Below, one piece after another: positions 10,422 to 20,566 of a stretch of DNA of 32,449 nt. The position numbers and the translations under genes are program-made. Numbering within the stretch: the first letter of the stretch is position 1; each line of letters begins with the position of its first letter. Source of the DNA: Pelargonium nanum (lineage: Eukaryota; Streptophyta; Magnoliopsida; Geraniales; Geraniaceae). The stretch is taken from positions 1-32,449 of the forward strand of contig JAYMTF010000631.1 of the NCBI GenBank assembly GCA_036897485.1. The letters run 5' to 3'. Under the pieces are notes generated by a model. The model was not told the DNA's origin. It worked only from the letters and a program-made list of their open reading frames with translations, and searched no databases.

Positions 10422-11571
10422 ACTAAATTCCCATTAACTCAAAAGTAGAAACTCTCCTTTTCCTTCCACCAAAATGCCACACCCAGTCAAGTTCTTCATC
10501 TCTCAAACTCCAATCACTCCCAAGCCAATCCACCACCCAAATGCCCCAAACAGCAATGAAAATCAAAACCCGCCCAGAAACATAAGAGAAAAGGCAAAAT
10601 TCAATAATAATAATTAAAAAAAATCACAACTTTTGTAGATTTATTTTTTCGGAACTGGCCGTCCTCAATGAAGAGAATCAAGACTTCTCACGCCCAAATG
10701 AGAAAAATGGTTGAATCCTGAAAATGAGCATGACCCAGAAGAGGAAACGGACATGCAAAACTGAGGAATGACATTGAGAGCAATGTGGAAGAGGTAACGA
10801 GCAAATCCAGAGCAGAGGATACAAATAAACCCTACGGAAATAGATTCATATCTCAAGAGCTGATCAATTCAACAGCAAAAAGAAGGATAAAATGTGAAAC
10901 AACCCGAATTTTCAGTTCATTTTTAGCAACCTCACCGCATAAACACACTCGCTCAGCAACCCATTTCACTCACTGCTCAAACGAGTCGTTGTGAAGGTAG
11001 AGCTCAACAACCCAAGGTCCGCACCAGAGTGACTGACAATGGCTTCAACGGCCATGTAATAAGGAAGAAGAAACTGAATGTTGAAACGTGCGTTTTGTGT
11101 GAACAGAGAAAGAGAATCACACAAAAACATCACAGGCAACGAGGCCAAGTAGAGTTCTATAATTAATTATTTATTTATTTAGAAGATTAATTGGATTTTT
11201 ATCAGTAAAAAATAAAAAAGAAGAGAGAGACACATGATACAGCACAGTGAAGCGAAGAGCGAGAAGACTTTGGCGAGATAACGTTGTTGTCGTTTTCTCT
11301 ATCTTTTTGTTTTTTTATTTAGTGTTTCAACTGAGAATGTGGGTTTTTTTTATCGGAAACTGAGCTATTAAAGTAACGCCCCTAATTCAAGGGTAAAGAC
11401 GTCTTTTCACCTAATTTCTAATTTTTGAACCGATTGGATTTGGGCCTGTTTTTCTACTTCTTTCTTCCGTATGTTGTTGGGCCCATTTTTTATATTTCCC
11501 AACACTGTAACAAAAGGCTTTTATGCATTACTATTATTGGGCCCATTTGATGCAGTTTGTAACTATTGGAA
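10422..11571. other. Upstream region of the kinase gene
   Basis: Leader and promoter of the minus-strand kinase gene, with no supported gene of its own. Short open frames here lack any recognisable motif. No clear TATA box was found; such housekeeping-type promoters are often TATA-less. Confidence 0.4.
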
Positions 11572-11831
11572 TAAGTTTTTAATGCACTTCTAAAGTAGGG
11601 CTGGGCTTCGGTCTGAAACCGGACCGGACCGACCCGGACTGGAACCAAAAATTTTGTAAAAATTAAGACAACAAATCGGACCGAAAATACACGGATTACC
11701 CCTAAGTTTTTAGTGCACTTCTAAAGTATAGGGCTGGGCTTCGGTCTGAAACTAGTCCGGACCGACCTGAACTGAAACAAAAAATTGATAAAAATTGAGA
11801 CAGAAGATCGGACCGAAAATACACGGACCCC
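11572..11831. repeat. Two tandem copies of a ~131-bp CGGACCG-rich repeat
   Basis: Copy 1 begins at 11572 and copy 2 at 11703; both open with TAAGTTTTTARTGCACTTCT, then TAGGGCTGGGCTTCGGTC, then a cluster of CGGACCG words, and close on a shared ATCGGACCGAAAATACACGG. Further CGGACCG and GGACCGAATT words run to about 11870. Probably a non-autonomous transposon relic that was duplicated in place; the family is not certain. Confidence 0.7.
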
Positions 11832-11870
11832 GGACCGAATTGAAATGGACCGATTGGGACCGTAATTTTG

Positions 11871-12596
11871 CTTTTTGGTGGAAAATGTAGGCAGAAAGTC
11901 ACATGGATTTTGTACACAAGGAGCAACATAGTTTACATACTTTTCCAATCTAAACATTAATCACTATTTCTGTCCTCCCTCCTCTTCCTCTTGGAAAATT
12001 ATTTGTGACCTCATTTATATTGTTTATGACAATGCTTCATATTATTTAATATATTCATCATGATCACTGCAATGAGGTCACCCAAGTTTCTGCTCATCAC
12101 AGCACAGGAACTTTCTTCAAAGCACTTCCATGCAATTTTTAAAATAGTAGTACAAAATTATGATTCCAAAGCATAACAAAAAACAATCAGAACTGAACAC
12201 ATATTGTAAGGAGAGAATCATTTTTTTATTGAATGGCCCATGCTACATGCCAGACCTGGAAACCCACTCAATGGCACATGTACCCCTATACCCTAACAAT
12301 ATTTTTTTCCCTACTATTCTATGATCCAACCTAACATCTTAAAATATAATTATCAAATTTCATAAAACCAAAAGAAGAAGAAGAAAAAACCATGGGAAGG
12401 GAAGTGTAATATATATTGTTCATAAACCATAGCCAACTTGTTACTGAAACTAACACAGATGGATATTTTCAAATTCTTTGAACCATTCTCTACAACTTGC
12501 TAGAACAAGAAGAAAATAAAACATGTAGTAAGATAGATAAATTCATAAATAGCCATAGTAAGTTATAGCTTATCTGCATAATTTAATCAACATCTA
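11871..12596. other. Spacer between the repeat and the HD-Zip gene
   Basis: About 725 bp, AT-rich, including the presumed 3' UTR of the minus-strand HD-Zip gene. No gene, RNA gene or repeat recognised. Confidence 0.5.
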
Positions 12597-13875
12597 TCAG
12601 TGGAAATGGTGTTGATCTGGCCATGACCACATTCCAGGTTGATCCTCCTCAATGGCACCAAACATGTTGCAGAGGTGGGTCTGGTCTTGAACAATTTGTA
12701 GGTCTGGTCTTGTTGAGGCTTGTAATTGGAGGATGGTTGTGGGCCTGATGAGGGATGTGTTGAACAACTGCTTGCTACTTAACTCATTGTTCATCATTTC
12801 TCTTGGTGTTACTGTTGTTGACCTATCTAGGTTCACATCAGAGCTGTTGTCACTTCCATTGCTCCATGAACCCTCATCTGTTTCCTTCTTCAGATTCACT
12901 CCTCCTCCACCTCTAATTTCATTTGAATTTGAATCTCCACTTTTCAGTTGCAGTAGCTGCATAAAATATTTCAAAGCAAAGATACATAATTAAGTAGCTA
13001 CTAGAATACTCCAACAACATGCATGCCAGCTGATTAAATTATTAGGAGTAATTAGCATTGGGATCACCAAAGAATACTGACACTTCTGAAACATATGATC
13101 AACTAATCAAGCATTATAAGAAACTAATGAATTGTTTAGAGAGTAGACTTACTTTTAAAAGCAGTAGCCAATTAAGGTGTCACTAGATTAATTAAGGAAT
13201 CCTCCTAGAGAAGTGCACAAACACAAAACATCCTCTAAAAATAAAATAAAAAACATCTAATGGTCATGAACTGCTAGCAATCAAGATAAAGAAAACCCAG
13301 TTGCTATTTTTGGAAACTAGACATGGTCATATCAAGAATTCAAATATTGATGCAAACATATGTACCTGTGCATGAAGCTTATTGTTTAGAGCTTGTAAGG
13401 TGTCATTGTGAGCTTTGACAGCATCAAATTGCTTCTTCAAGACCTGGTAGTCTCTCTCCAACTGCTTGGTCTTCCACCTGGCCCTCCTGTTCTGGAACCA
13501 TATAGCAACCTGTCTGGGTTGCAGACCCAAGGCCTTGGCTAGCTGCAGTTTCCTCTCAGGGTCAAGCTTGTTGCCCAACTCAAAGCTCTTCTCAAGAGTC
13601 TTCACCTGTTGCAGGTTCAGCCTCTTTTTCTTCTCCCCAAGCTGGGACCCATCATCAGACAACTCATCATCACCTGAAAAAGACATTGATCTCTTCATCA
13701 ACAAACCACCACCACCACCATGGAAGTGCTCAGGAAGGGAAGGAAGTAGGTGGTCATTTTGATCATGGTCATGAAGGGATTGAAACAAGAAAGTGTTGTT
13801 AGAAGGTGATGGATAGGCCATTTGGATTGGATGATGATGATGATCTTCACTGGTAGTAGTACTGCTGCACAACAT
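12597..13875 (-). CDS. HD-Zip class I transcription factor (ATHB20 / HAT7 type)
   Basis: Nuclear DNA-binding protein; class I members dimerise and bind CAATNATTG-type sites. Two coding exons, 13875-13366 and 12956-12597, give 289 aa. An in-frame TAA two codons upstream fixes ATG 13875, though Met19 (MAYPSPSN) aligns with a conserved start-like block in relatives. The N-terminus is His- and Gly-rich, then [16 protein letters not shown] (61-76), then [20 protein letters not shown] and the helix III stretch [19 protein letters not shown] (122-140). The zipper heptads are Leu139, Leu146, Val153, Leu160, Leu167 and Leu174; the intron falls inside the zipper after residue 170. The C-terminal [11 protein letters not shown]...MWSWPD is the AHA-like activation motif of this clade. 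Closest by recall to ATHB20/ATHB3 (HAT7) rather than ATHB13/23. Confidence 0.93.
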
Positions 13876-14000
13876 CCTTTAAATTAGGATCTTAATTCAT
13901 TTCCACCAAAACTGTAGATGGCCTCTCTGGCTATTGGAGTTGGATTATGCCCTGACTCTCAGTCTCATGGGTGACAGGTCTTTCTTTAGGTTGAGACTTG

Positions 14001-14020
14001 AGAGGGAGAGAGAGAGAAGG
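14001..14020 (-). repeat. GA/CT-rich tract in the HD-Zip leader
   Basis: A purine run on the plus strand, read as CT repeats on the gene strand, between the TATA motif and the ATG. CT-rich leaders are common in plant genes; GA repeats can also recruit BPC factors. Confidence 0.4.
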
Positions 14021-14036
14021 AGATGTGCAAGTTGTG

Positions 14037-14046
14037 TAATATATAT
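14037..14046 (-). promoter_or_regulatory. Candidate TATA box of the HD-Zip gene
   Basis: ATATATATTA on the minus strand, about 165 bp before the ATG at 13875. It would place the start of transcription near 14010, just at the CT-rich tract. Confidence 0.4.
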
Positions 14047-14827
14047 CACACAGAGCCAGGGGTAGCTCTCTGGGTCCCATCCTCAAACATGGGCTCAATT
14101 CAATTTCATTAAAAATGGAGTATATAATTTTCAATATTTATACTTTTCATGTAGAGTAAAAATCAATCTACGTATATATAAATCTATTCAAACACCAACG
14201 CGTAAGTTAATTACTGGGGAGATGTTTCAGCTTAACAAGTTCGAGTTATAGAGAATACAAATGCGTTTAAACTATTGATAGAGAGATCCAATAAGAAAAC
14301 CTCATGGTTAAAACCAGAAAAAATATTATATTCATCTTATATATCAATTGTTCCTTATTGACATTTTTTCAAGTGAATTTAGAAAGAGTGCAATCTCTTG
14401 TGTTGGTATATCTGTAAAAAGAGATGGAGAGTTGAAGAATTAGTCCACAAATGGGAAAGAGTTAGTTGAGAGGCCATGTGTGATTGTGAAGAGGAAACTT
14501 GGCAACATGAAAATCCAGAATCCAAGGAGAGAAATAATAGTATAAAAATGGGAAAAGATGGCTCAATGTCATTGTATAAGCACTTTATCTGGTGGTGGAC
14601 CTTGCATTACCATACTATTTTATGCCTGCGACTCTGGCATAGGCTGGACATTTTGGTTTATATTGTATGATCATCAACTAAATATCTTTATATATATCAT
14701 TATATTGGGTATCACCTTGCATATTATGATTTAACTCATCAATTCACTCTCTAGATTTCAGCTTTGGTAATTAATTTTCCTACCTTCTAGCCAATGTTCC
14801 TTGTCACTTTACTGAAGTCTTCAACAA

Positions 14828-14874
14828 ACGTTTTACAATCATTTAAAAACAGCACGACATAACCGTTGTAAAAT
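14828..14874. repeat. Short inverted repeat with TTTTACAA / TTGTAAAA ends
   Basis: ACGTTTTACAA and TTGTAAAAT face each other over about 27 bases, with AACCGTTGTAAAA on the right. Such words recur in the sub-terminal parts of plant CACTA transposons, so this may be a scrap of one. Weak call. Confidence 0.3.
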
Positions 14875-15969
14875 GAAATTACTCTCGAAAAAGAGAGAAG
14901 GGCATATCAGAAATATATACTATATATATGGTTGCTCCCACTCCCTATAACCCTATGCTCTCCCTCCTAAGAACCCAACCTTTCTATGTAAGAAGGGTAG
15001 TAGAAGTAGGAGGGTACAAAGCTCACAAGGGACAAATGGCACTGAAAAGGAAATATGTATGGGAATGGTATTGGTGTTGGTGTCTTTATCCATTGATGGA
15101 GAAATCATTTGTAGCTATCACTTTTTGTGTGCCAAGTGTATCTTAGGGAAGTAAATGTGTGCATATACATTAATATTAGGGAAAGATCATAGAGCCCCAC
15201 AGTCCCACTAGTCCCCATTAACTTGTGAATATTGATCTGATGGCTGTGCCCTCTGGTTGTAGGGTGTGGGGCTTACAATATGCCCAATTTGGTCTGCCCA
15301 ACAACTACCTCCTCACATGCTTAATTTTATTGGAAGAAGGTTAATAACCCTAATTCTTCTCTTCCCCACCTTTGGAATAGGGTGGATCCATGTTATTCCT
15401 TGTTGCACTTTCATTTGCTCTCTTTCAATTAATTTTTATTAAACAAAAAAGTTGTTTGAATCTTCTCCACATGCCCTACTCCACTGTTCCCATGTGCCCT
15501 CTTGTCTCCACACTTCACATCTCTCTCCTCTTGGAGATTCTTCAACCATATATAAGTTTCTTTAATGCTTCTTTTCTTCTATTCTTTATCCAAAGAAATT
15601 TATATTATATGTGGTATATAGCATCTTCTTTCCTCAAAATAAAAAACAATAAAAAAAAAAGGAAGTCTAAATAATTAGGCTAGTTGAGTTTGTGACATGT
15701 ATAAGAACCCTCTTTAAAGCCTTACATTGAATTTGAACTTCACTTATGTATTAAACAAACATACATATATTATATGTATATGTAATATACAGTGGACTGT
15801 AATGAACTTAAAAACTTATATATTAAACGGGCCCCACATGATATTCAAGGTTACTAAACAGGCCGATGCTCCAAACTGATAAGTTCAAACCATTCACAAA
15901 TATTTCAACTATCTAACATTAATTGATATTTATATATATGTTTACGGGGGTTGAGGATTCTAAGTCATC

Positions 15970-16080
15970 AATGAGGTGATGACATCTCATTAAAATATTG
16001 GATTCGGACGGGTCGCTCCGCTCCCACCAATTCACTTGGGTGGGTATGAGCGAAATTAAATGAGGTGTCATCACCTCATT
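15970..16080. repeat. Fold-back (inverted repeat) element
   Basis: Left arm 15970-15991 and right arm 16059-16080 are inverted copies with one mismatch in 22. Pairing resumes inside with CGCTC/GAGCG and CCCACCAA/TTGGGTGGG around a five-base loop at about 16031-16035; one arm has an extra stretch of about 16 bases. The right arm is itself a 9-bp palindrome (AATGAGGTG...CACCTCATT). Could be a MITE or a hairpin-RNA-like locus; no target-site repeat was seen. Confidence 0.6.
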
Positions 16081-18189
16081 AGCTTAGCTTAGTCTAAACC
16101 AAATATTTGTTAGGTTAGATTCCTTATTCTCTGTGTTTACGTAAAAGTCAGGACTCAAGAGTACCATCTTGCAAACATCAGGACTCACTCCACTCATTGG
16201 CCCAACCATAATTTTAAGTTTAGTTGTTGAGAACCATATCTATGGCCCAACCAAAATGACTACTGAATTTGAGAAACAAGTCTGGGCTGAAAATGGGCTA
16301 TTTAGAGATCCACAAGTGGCCAACACAGTACAGAGTTAGTTACGCACATCTTACAAACATTACAATTGTTCTTTGTTTCAACTCACAAATTAAGAGTTAG
16401 GTAACAATAAGGATGCGAGTGAAACAAAACAATAATGATTCAATTCAACCATCAATTTATTTCTATTCACTCTATAATTAAGTCTCCAATTTAATCTTTC
16501 CATTGCTTTTAAGTTATCTTAAGAACGTGAAGGAAGTTGCAACAAACAGCCATTGATGGCTATGTTATTGTTGCCTTGTCGTCACATAGGATTTAGTTAA
16601 TGATTATGTTATGAGTTGTCCAAGATTTGTAATCAGTACTAAAATAGTGTTTGAATTAATTAATTATTTTGATTTCACTTGATGATATTTCGATTAGAAT
16701 CCACATTTTAATTTTGATTTTCAATATTAATATACTCATGTATAATTTGATAGTCACATAAAATAGATGAAATGAGATTTTCATTTTCATTTATTTATTT
16801 TTGTATTGCGGCTTATATTTCAAATATTTGTAATTTTATAATTGAATGTTCGGTTGAGATAATTTTTTAATATTTCATAAAAAAATTGGAATGAACTATC
16901 TTATTATTATGATTTTATTTGTTGAAATAATGCATACTTACGTCGAAGAATCCAAGAAAATAGAAGGAAAAAAATACAAATATTTAGAAGTGGTTGGTTT
17001 AAATGTTGGGAATGTTTGATCCTCTTTGCTACTTCTTTTAACATGTGTTGTCGTTTTTTAAATTCTTCTAATATATGGGTGTATTAGTTGTTAAAGAAGG
17101 TGGCTTCATCAATAATGAAGATGGATCTGATCGTGAAATGATGTGTTCCATAGTGTCACATATAGAAAAGGGAATACAAGTCACGTGTTGCTATGTTTTT
17201 TGGGCGTAGAAAGTTGGCTACACTGTTCATCATTGCAGCTTTCTCTATTTCTTTTGCTAAAGATATGTTAGCTTTTGTGAAAAAAGCACTCCAAACTTTC
17301 CCATGTCCTTCATCTTGTTGGCTCCTAACTAAATTATGTTTAGAGGAAATTGAATTGATTTATACATTATGTTAATAATTATACACTAAACATCAATGGT
17401 GTTTTGAGACTTTTTCTTTGCACGATAGTGTTATTGCACAAATTCGTCAACTTGCTCAATTTTATACAATAGCTTCGTGGAATATCAAGTTGGTTCCCTT
17501 TTGAATAAAATGAAGTGTTTTAGAAATCATGTTTTACTATGTGGTCATCGTTTTGTGGTTTCAAATGAAGTGGGTTAGAATCGTAAATGTAACAATGAAA
17601 TTAAGATTTTGATATGCATGTGTAAGAATTGCATGCAACCTCGAACGCCACCCCTCATGATCGGGAAACGCTCGGTCGCTCGTGACAACCAAGATGAGTT
17701 GTCGGATGGTATTCAGTTGCGAACAAGTTAAGATGCTATGCACTTATTAGTAGCAGTCAAAGTGATGATTAAGATGTTTAATCGTTTTGTCGTGCGTCGA
17801 ATCACTTCTGTGATTTTGAAGAATACTACAAAACTTAGTCAACATGAGAGGTTCTTGAAATGCCTCATTGGGCCTCCAAAGCTCCATGTCTCACTGACCC
17901 ACCACCGTCGCTTTGTTTAGATATATACTAAGACATTACCCAAAGTGTTAGAGGCTCTTTGGGCTCTTCTAGACTCTGTAATTCTCGAAGAACATAAGAG
18001 AGATTTGAATCTCGTTTGGCGCTCATGGTTAACGCGTCCAGAAAGTTAGAATTCCAACACCTGAAACAGGCTTCACATCACTCAACGACCAACCACACGA
18101 TGACATGTGGTAGGAATGGTTTGTAAGTATGAATACCCATTTTTTGGTAATAAAAAAAGAATCCTTCCAATTTACAAGAGACTTTTTAT

Positions 18190-18210
18190 CTCTAGAAATG
18201 CTTTCTAGAG
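18190..18210. repeat. Perfect 9-bp palindrome CTCTAGAAA-TGC-TTTCTAGAG
   Basis: Nine-base arms match perfectly around a three-base loop. It includes the heat-shock-element-like unit GAA..TTC. It lies 1.1 kb before the glutaredoxin-like gene. Chance is possible in so long a spacer. Confidence 0.4.
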
Positions 18211-18725
18211 TCCTCTTTATCTAGATGTGACTCAGATTTCTCTGGTTGAGATATTTACTCTCACGCCCGATGTGGTTTCTTGGGAACACACCTGAGTATT
18301 CATTAAAGGTGTGCTACCTTTGCACAAACACCAATAACTCATGATCAAATATTCAAGCCTCCAGCACTGTCTCCAACGACCTGAGCCTCTAGCTCTATCC
18401 TCAGACTTCAACACCTAAAGCATTTTCAAGACAACATATTTAACACGTGAATAAGACGACAACACATTCTAATGTGTTTAATTGAACGAATCAAAAGAAA
18501 CACATAAAAAACGTTAATTTATTTGTATTGATATATGTTTCAAGAATTTATAATTCCATCTCATTTAAATAATAAAAAAAATATTTTTTTTCGAACTCAT
18601 AAAAAATTATATTTTAAAAACTATCAAAATTGGTTTTGTGCTTGCTCTCACCTCTATTTCTTGAAAGAAATTGATTTTCAACTGTCTGTCAGCCGCCTCT
18701 TTCGGGTTTCTCTCAAACAAAATTG

Positions 18726-19327
18726 AGAATTGAGAGAGATAGAGAGTTAAAAGCACTCTGCTGAAATACAGTCTTCAACCTCGATTTCTGACTCGGAGGA
18801 ATACATTTTCCTCCTCCTTTCTCACTCCATCTTCTTTTAGCCTTCTCTACGGTCTACACTCCTCACAATCCAATTCCTTCCATTTTCATTTCCTCTACAC
18901 TCCCAATTCCATTGATTCCTCCAAGAAACTTAAAGTTGTGTTCTTGGCTCCAGGGTAGGGTGATAATTTGGTATCTGTTAATATATTGATCTCACTTTAT
19001 TGGACTCTCTTCTCTCGTCAATCGAAGATCAATCTGGGTCTCTCTGTTTCAACGATTTATTGAACTCTTTGCTTTTACATCTTCTTTCTTTCTTCTTCCT
19101 GGATCTACTCTGATCACCTGATATTCGTCATAGTTTCTCCTCCAAATTTTATATTTTTAATTTTCAATTCTGTTCCAAATCGTATCAAATCAATGCCATC
19201 TGAATCAGGAATGTTGTATTGATATTCTATTCCACTATCCTGAATCATCTGTTTCGTCGGATACAAGGTTTATATTTTATTTTCTTCTGGATTATTTGTT
19301 TATATATTAATACTGATATTTGGGGTG
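18726..19327 (+). other. Probable promoter and leader of the glutaredoxin-like gene
   Basis: From about 18740 the sequence becomes rich in CT and less AT-dominated (for example 18800-18920 and 19010-19100), typical of a plant 5' leader, and continues to the ATG at 19328. A leader of several hundred bases or a leader intron is possible; CAG|GGTAGG near 18953 is a candidate donor only. Confidence 0.35.
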
Positions 19328-20566
19328 ATGGGTTGTGCCTCATCGAAGCGATGCCGGCACTGCCAGAGCCCCCACTCGCCGGTGCCGCGGAGTTACTCGA
19401 TGCCTTTGTGCAACCCACCACGGCAAACCCCCCACCCCCCGCCGCAGCGGAAGGGCGACAGCTCCCACCTGGTGGCACTCACTTCCTCCACCATTGGCTC
19501 GCTAAAAGTACAGATCTCCAATCAAAGTACCAAATGTGACGATCATCCCCAGAAGCTTGGAAACCGCAACCGCGCCGGGATTGGCAAAATTGGGTCTATT
19601 GGAAACTTCCACGAGAACGAGAAAGCTGTCAATAAAGATGAGCTCACTATGAGCATAATCGAAGCCAAAGCTTGGTCCACCATGATCGATCAGAAGATAC
19701 CGAAAGTAATTCCACGGACGCCGATCAGGACGCCGCCGGGAGAGCCAGAGACGATCAACATATGGGAGCTCATGGAAGGCCTTGAAGAGTCCGGACCCAT
19801 ATCGCCCCACCACTTCCGGAGCTTATCCTTCAACGTTCCCCGGCGACGGGACACCTTCCACGACCCGCCCAAGTGCAGCTTCCAACAACCCGGCACCGGC
19901 GCGGCGGGGAAGCCGCTGTGGCTACTTATGGCCGACGAAGATGAGACCGATTCGATATCCGGGTTGTCGGAATTTGATCCTGAAATCATTGCCACGTTCA
20001 GGAAATCGCTCGAAGAGATGTCTCCGGAAGCAATCGAGGCGCCGGAGAAGGTGGTACTCTACTTCACGAGCCTGAGGGGTGTCCGGAAGACGTACGAGGA
20101 TTGCTGCCACGTGAGGGCGATCTTGAAAGGCACGGGAGCCCGGGTGGACGAGCGGGACGTGTCGATGCATTCGGGGTTTAAGGAGGAGCTGAGGGAGCTA
20201 TTGGGAGAAGGTTCTATGCAGGGAGGTTTAGGCTTAGGCTTAGGCTTGCCTAGAGTATTTGTGGGAACTAAATACATTGGTGGGGCAGAGGAAATCAAGA
20301 AGCTGCACGAGGACGGTGAGCTAGAGAAGCTTCTAGAGCAATGCCAAAAGGCGGATGACGATGGAGAGTTCGGGAGAGTGTGCGAGGGTTGTGGGGATCT
20401 GAGGTTCGTCTTGTGCGAGTCGTGCTGCGGGAGCTGTAAAATATACTCCGATGAACATGAATTGGAAGAGCAACGAGAAGAAAGAGAGGGTGATGAGTAT
20501 GGTTTCCAAAGATGTCCACAATGCAATGAAAATGGGCTAATTCGATGCCCTATTTGTTGCTATTAG
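19328..20566 (+). CDS. Glutaredoxin-like protein with Cys-rich C-terminal zinc-binding motifs
   Basis: Land-plant GRX-like family (Arabidopsis At3g28850 and relatives). Intronless, 412 aa. ATG 19328 is chosen because it gives MGCASSKRC, a classic N-myristoylation and palmitoylation signal, so the protein is probably tethered to membranes. Residues 20-240 are low-complexity with a conserved ETINIWELMEGLEE block (141-154). The glutaredoxin fold spans about 241-340: KVVLYFTSLRGVRKTYEDCC at the place of the redox site, cis-Pro in LPRVFVG (307-313) and the glutathione-site GG at 318-319. The CxxC of active glutaredoxins is replaced by SLRG, so dithiol chemistry is unlikely. The tail has Cys pairs at 352/355, 363/366, 396/399 and 407/410, a DnaJ-like zinc-binding array. 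LGLGLGL at 301-307 comes from a hexanucleotide repeat. Molecular role is not established. Confidence 0.92.
   Translation: MGCASSKRCRHCQSPHSPVPRSYSMPLCNPPRQTPHPPPQRKGDSSHLVALTSSTIGSLKVQISNQSTKCDDHPQKLGNRNRAGIGKIGSIGNFHENEKAVNKDELTMSIIEAKAWSTMIDQKIPKVIPRTPIRTPPGEPETINIWELMEGLEESGPISPHHFRSLSFNVPRRRDTFHDPPKCSFQQPGTGAAGKPLWLLMADEDETDSISGLSEFDPEIIATFRKSLEEMSPEAIEAPEKVVLYFTSLRGVRKTYEDCCHVRAILKGTGARVDERDVSMHSGFKEELRELLGEGSMQGGLGLGLGLPRVFVGTKYIGGAEEIKKLHEDGELEKLLEQCQKADDDGEFGRVCEGCGDLRFVLCESCCGSCKIYSDEHELEEQREEREGDEYGFQRCPQCNENGLIRCPICCY

Larger units (their letters stand above)
14105..18725. other. Gene-poor 4.6-kb spacer
   Basis: AT-rich DNA between the divergent HD-Zip and glutaredoxin-like genes. 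No open frame here carries a recognisable motif. It holds the small inverted repeats listed separately (14828, 15970, 18190) and a G-box-like CACGTG at about 17182-17187. The first kilobase or so should hold the HD-Zip promoter. The stretch 17620-18110 has a different, less AT-rich texture and may be an unrecognised repeat. Confidence 0.5.

Noticed and set aside
10966-11148. Open frame on the minus strand upstream of the kinase gene
   Set aside because: No motif seen; it lies in the expected promoter region and has no supporting context. It could at most be an upstream leader frame.
15390-15674. 94-codon open frame with hydrophobic residues
   Set aside because: T-rich sequence yields such frames by chance, it ends in a poly-A-like run, and no domain is recognisable.
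17193-17375. Small open frame with hydrophobic start in the gene-poor spacer
   Set aside because: No recognisable family, no promoter or splice context, and an AT-rich setting; consistent with chance.
19325-19327. GTG before the glutaredoxin-like ATG as an alternative start
   Set aside because: The next codon is ATG and gives the MGCASSK lipidation signal, which requires Gly at position 2.
20225-20254. TTAGGC hexamers resembling a telomere repeat
   Set aside because: Only about three units, in frame inside the glutaredoxin-like gene, coding for Gly-Leu repeats; the plant telomere unit is TTTAGGG.
20059-20526. Long minus-strand open frame opposite the glutaredoxin-like gene
   Set aside because: Shadow of the GC-rich plus-strand gene; its Ser-rich composition mirrors the Glu- and Gly-rich sense frame.
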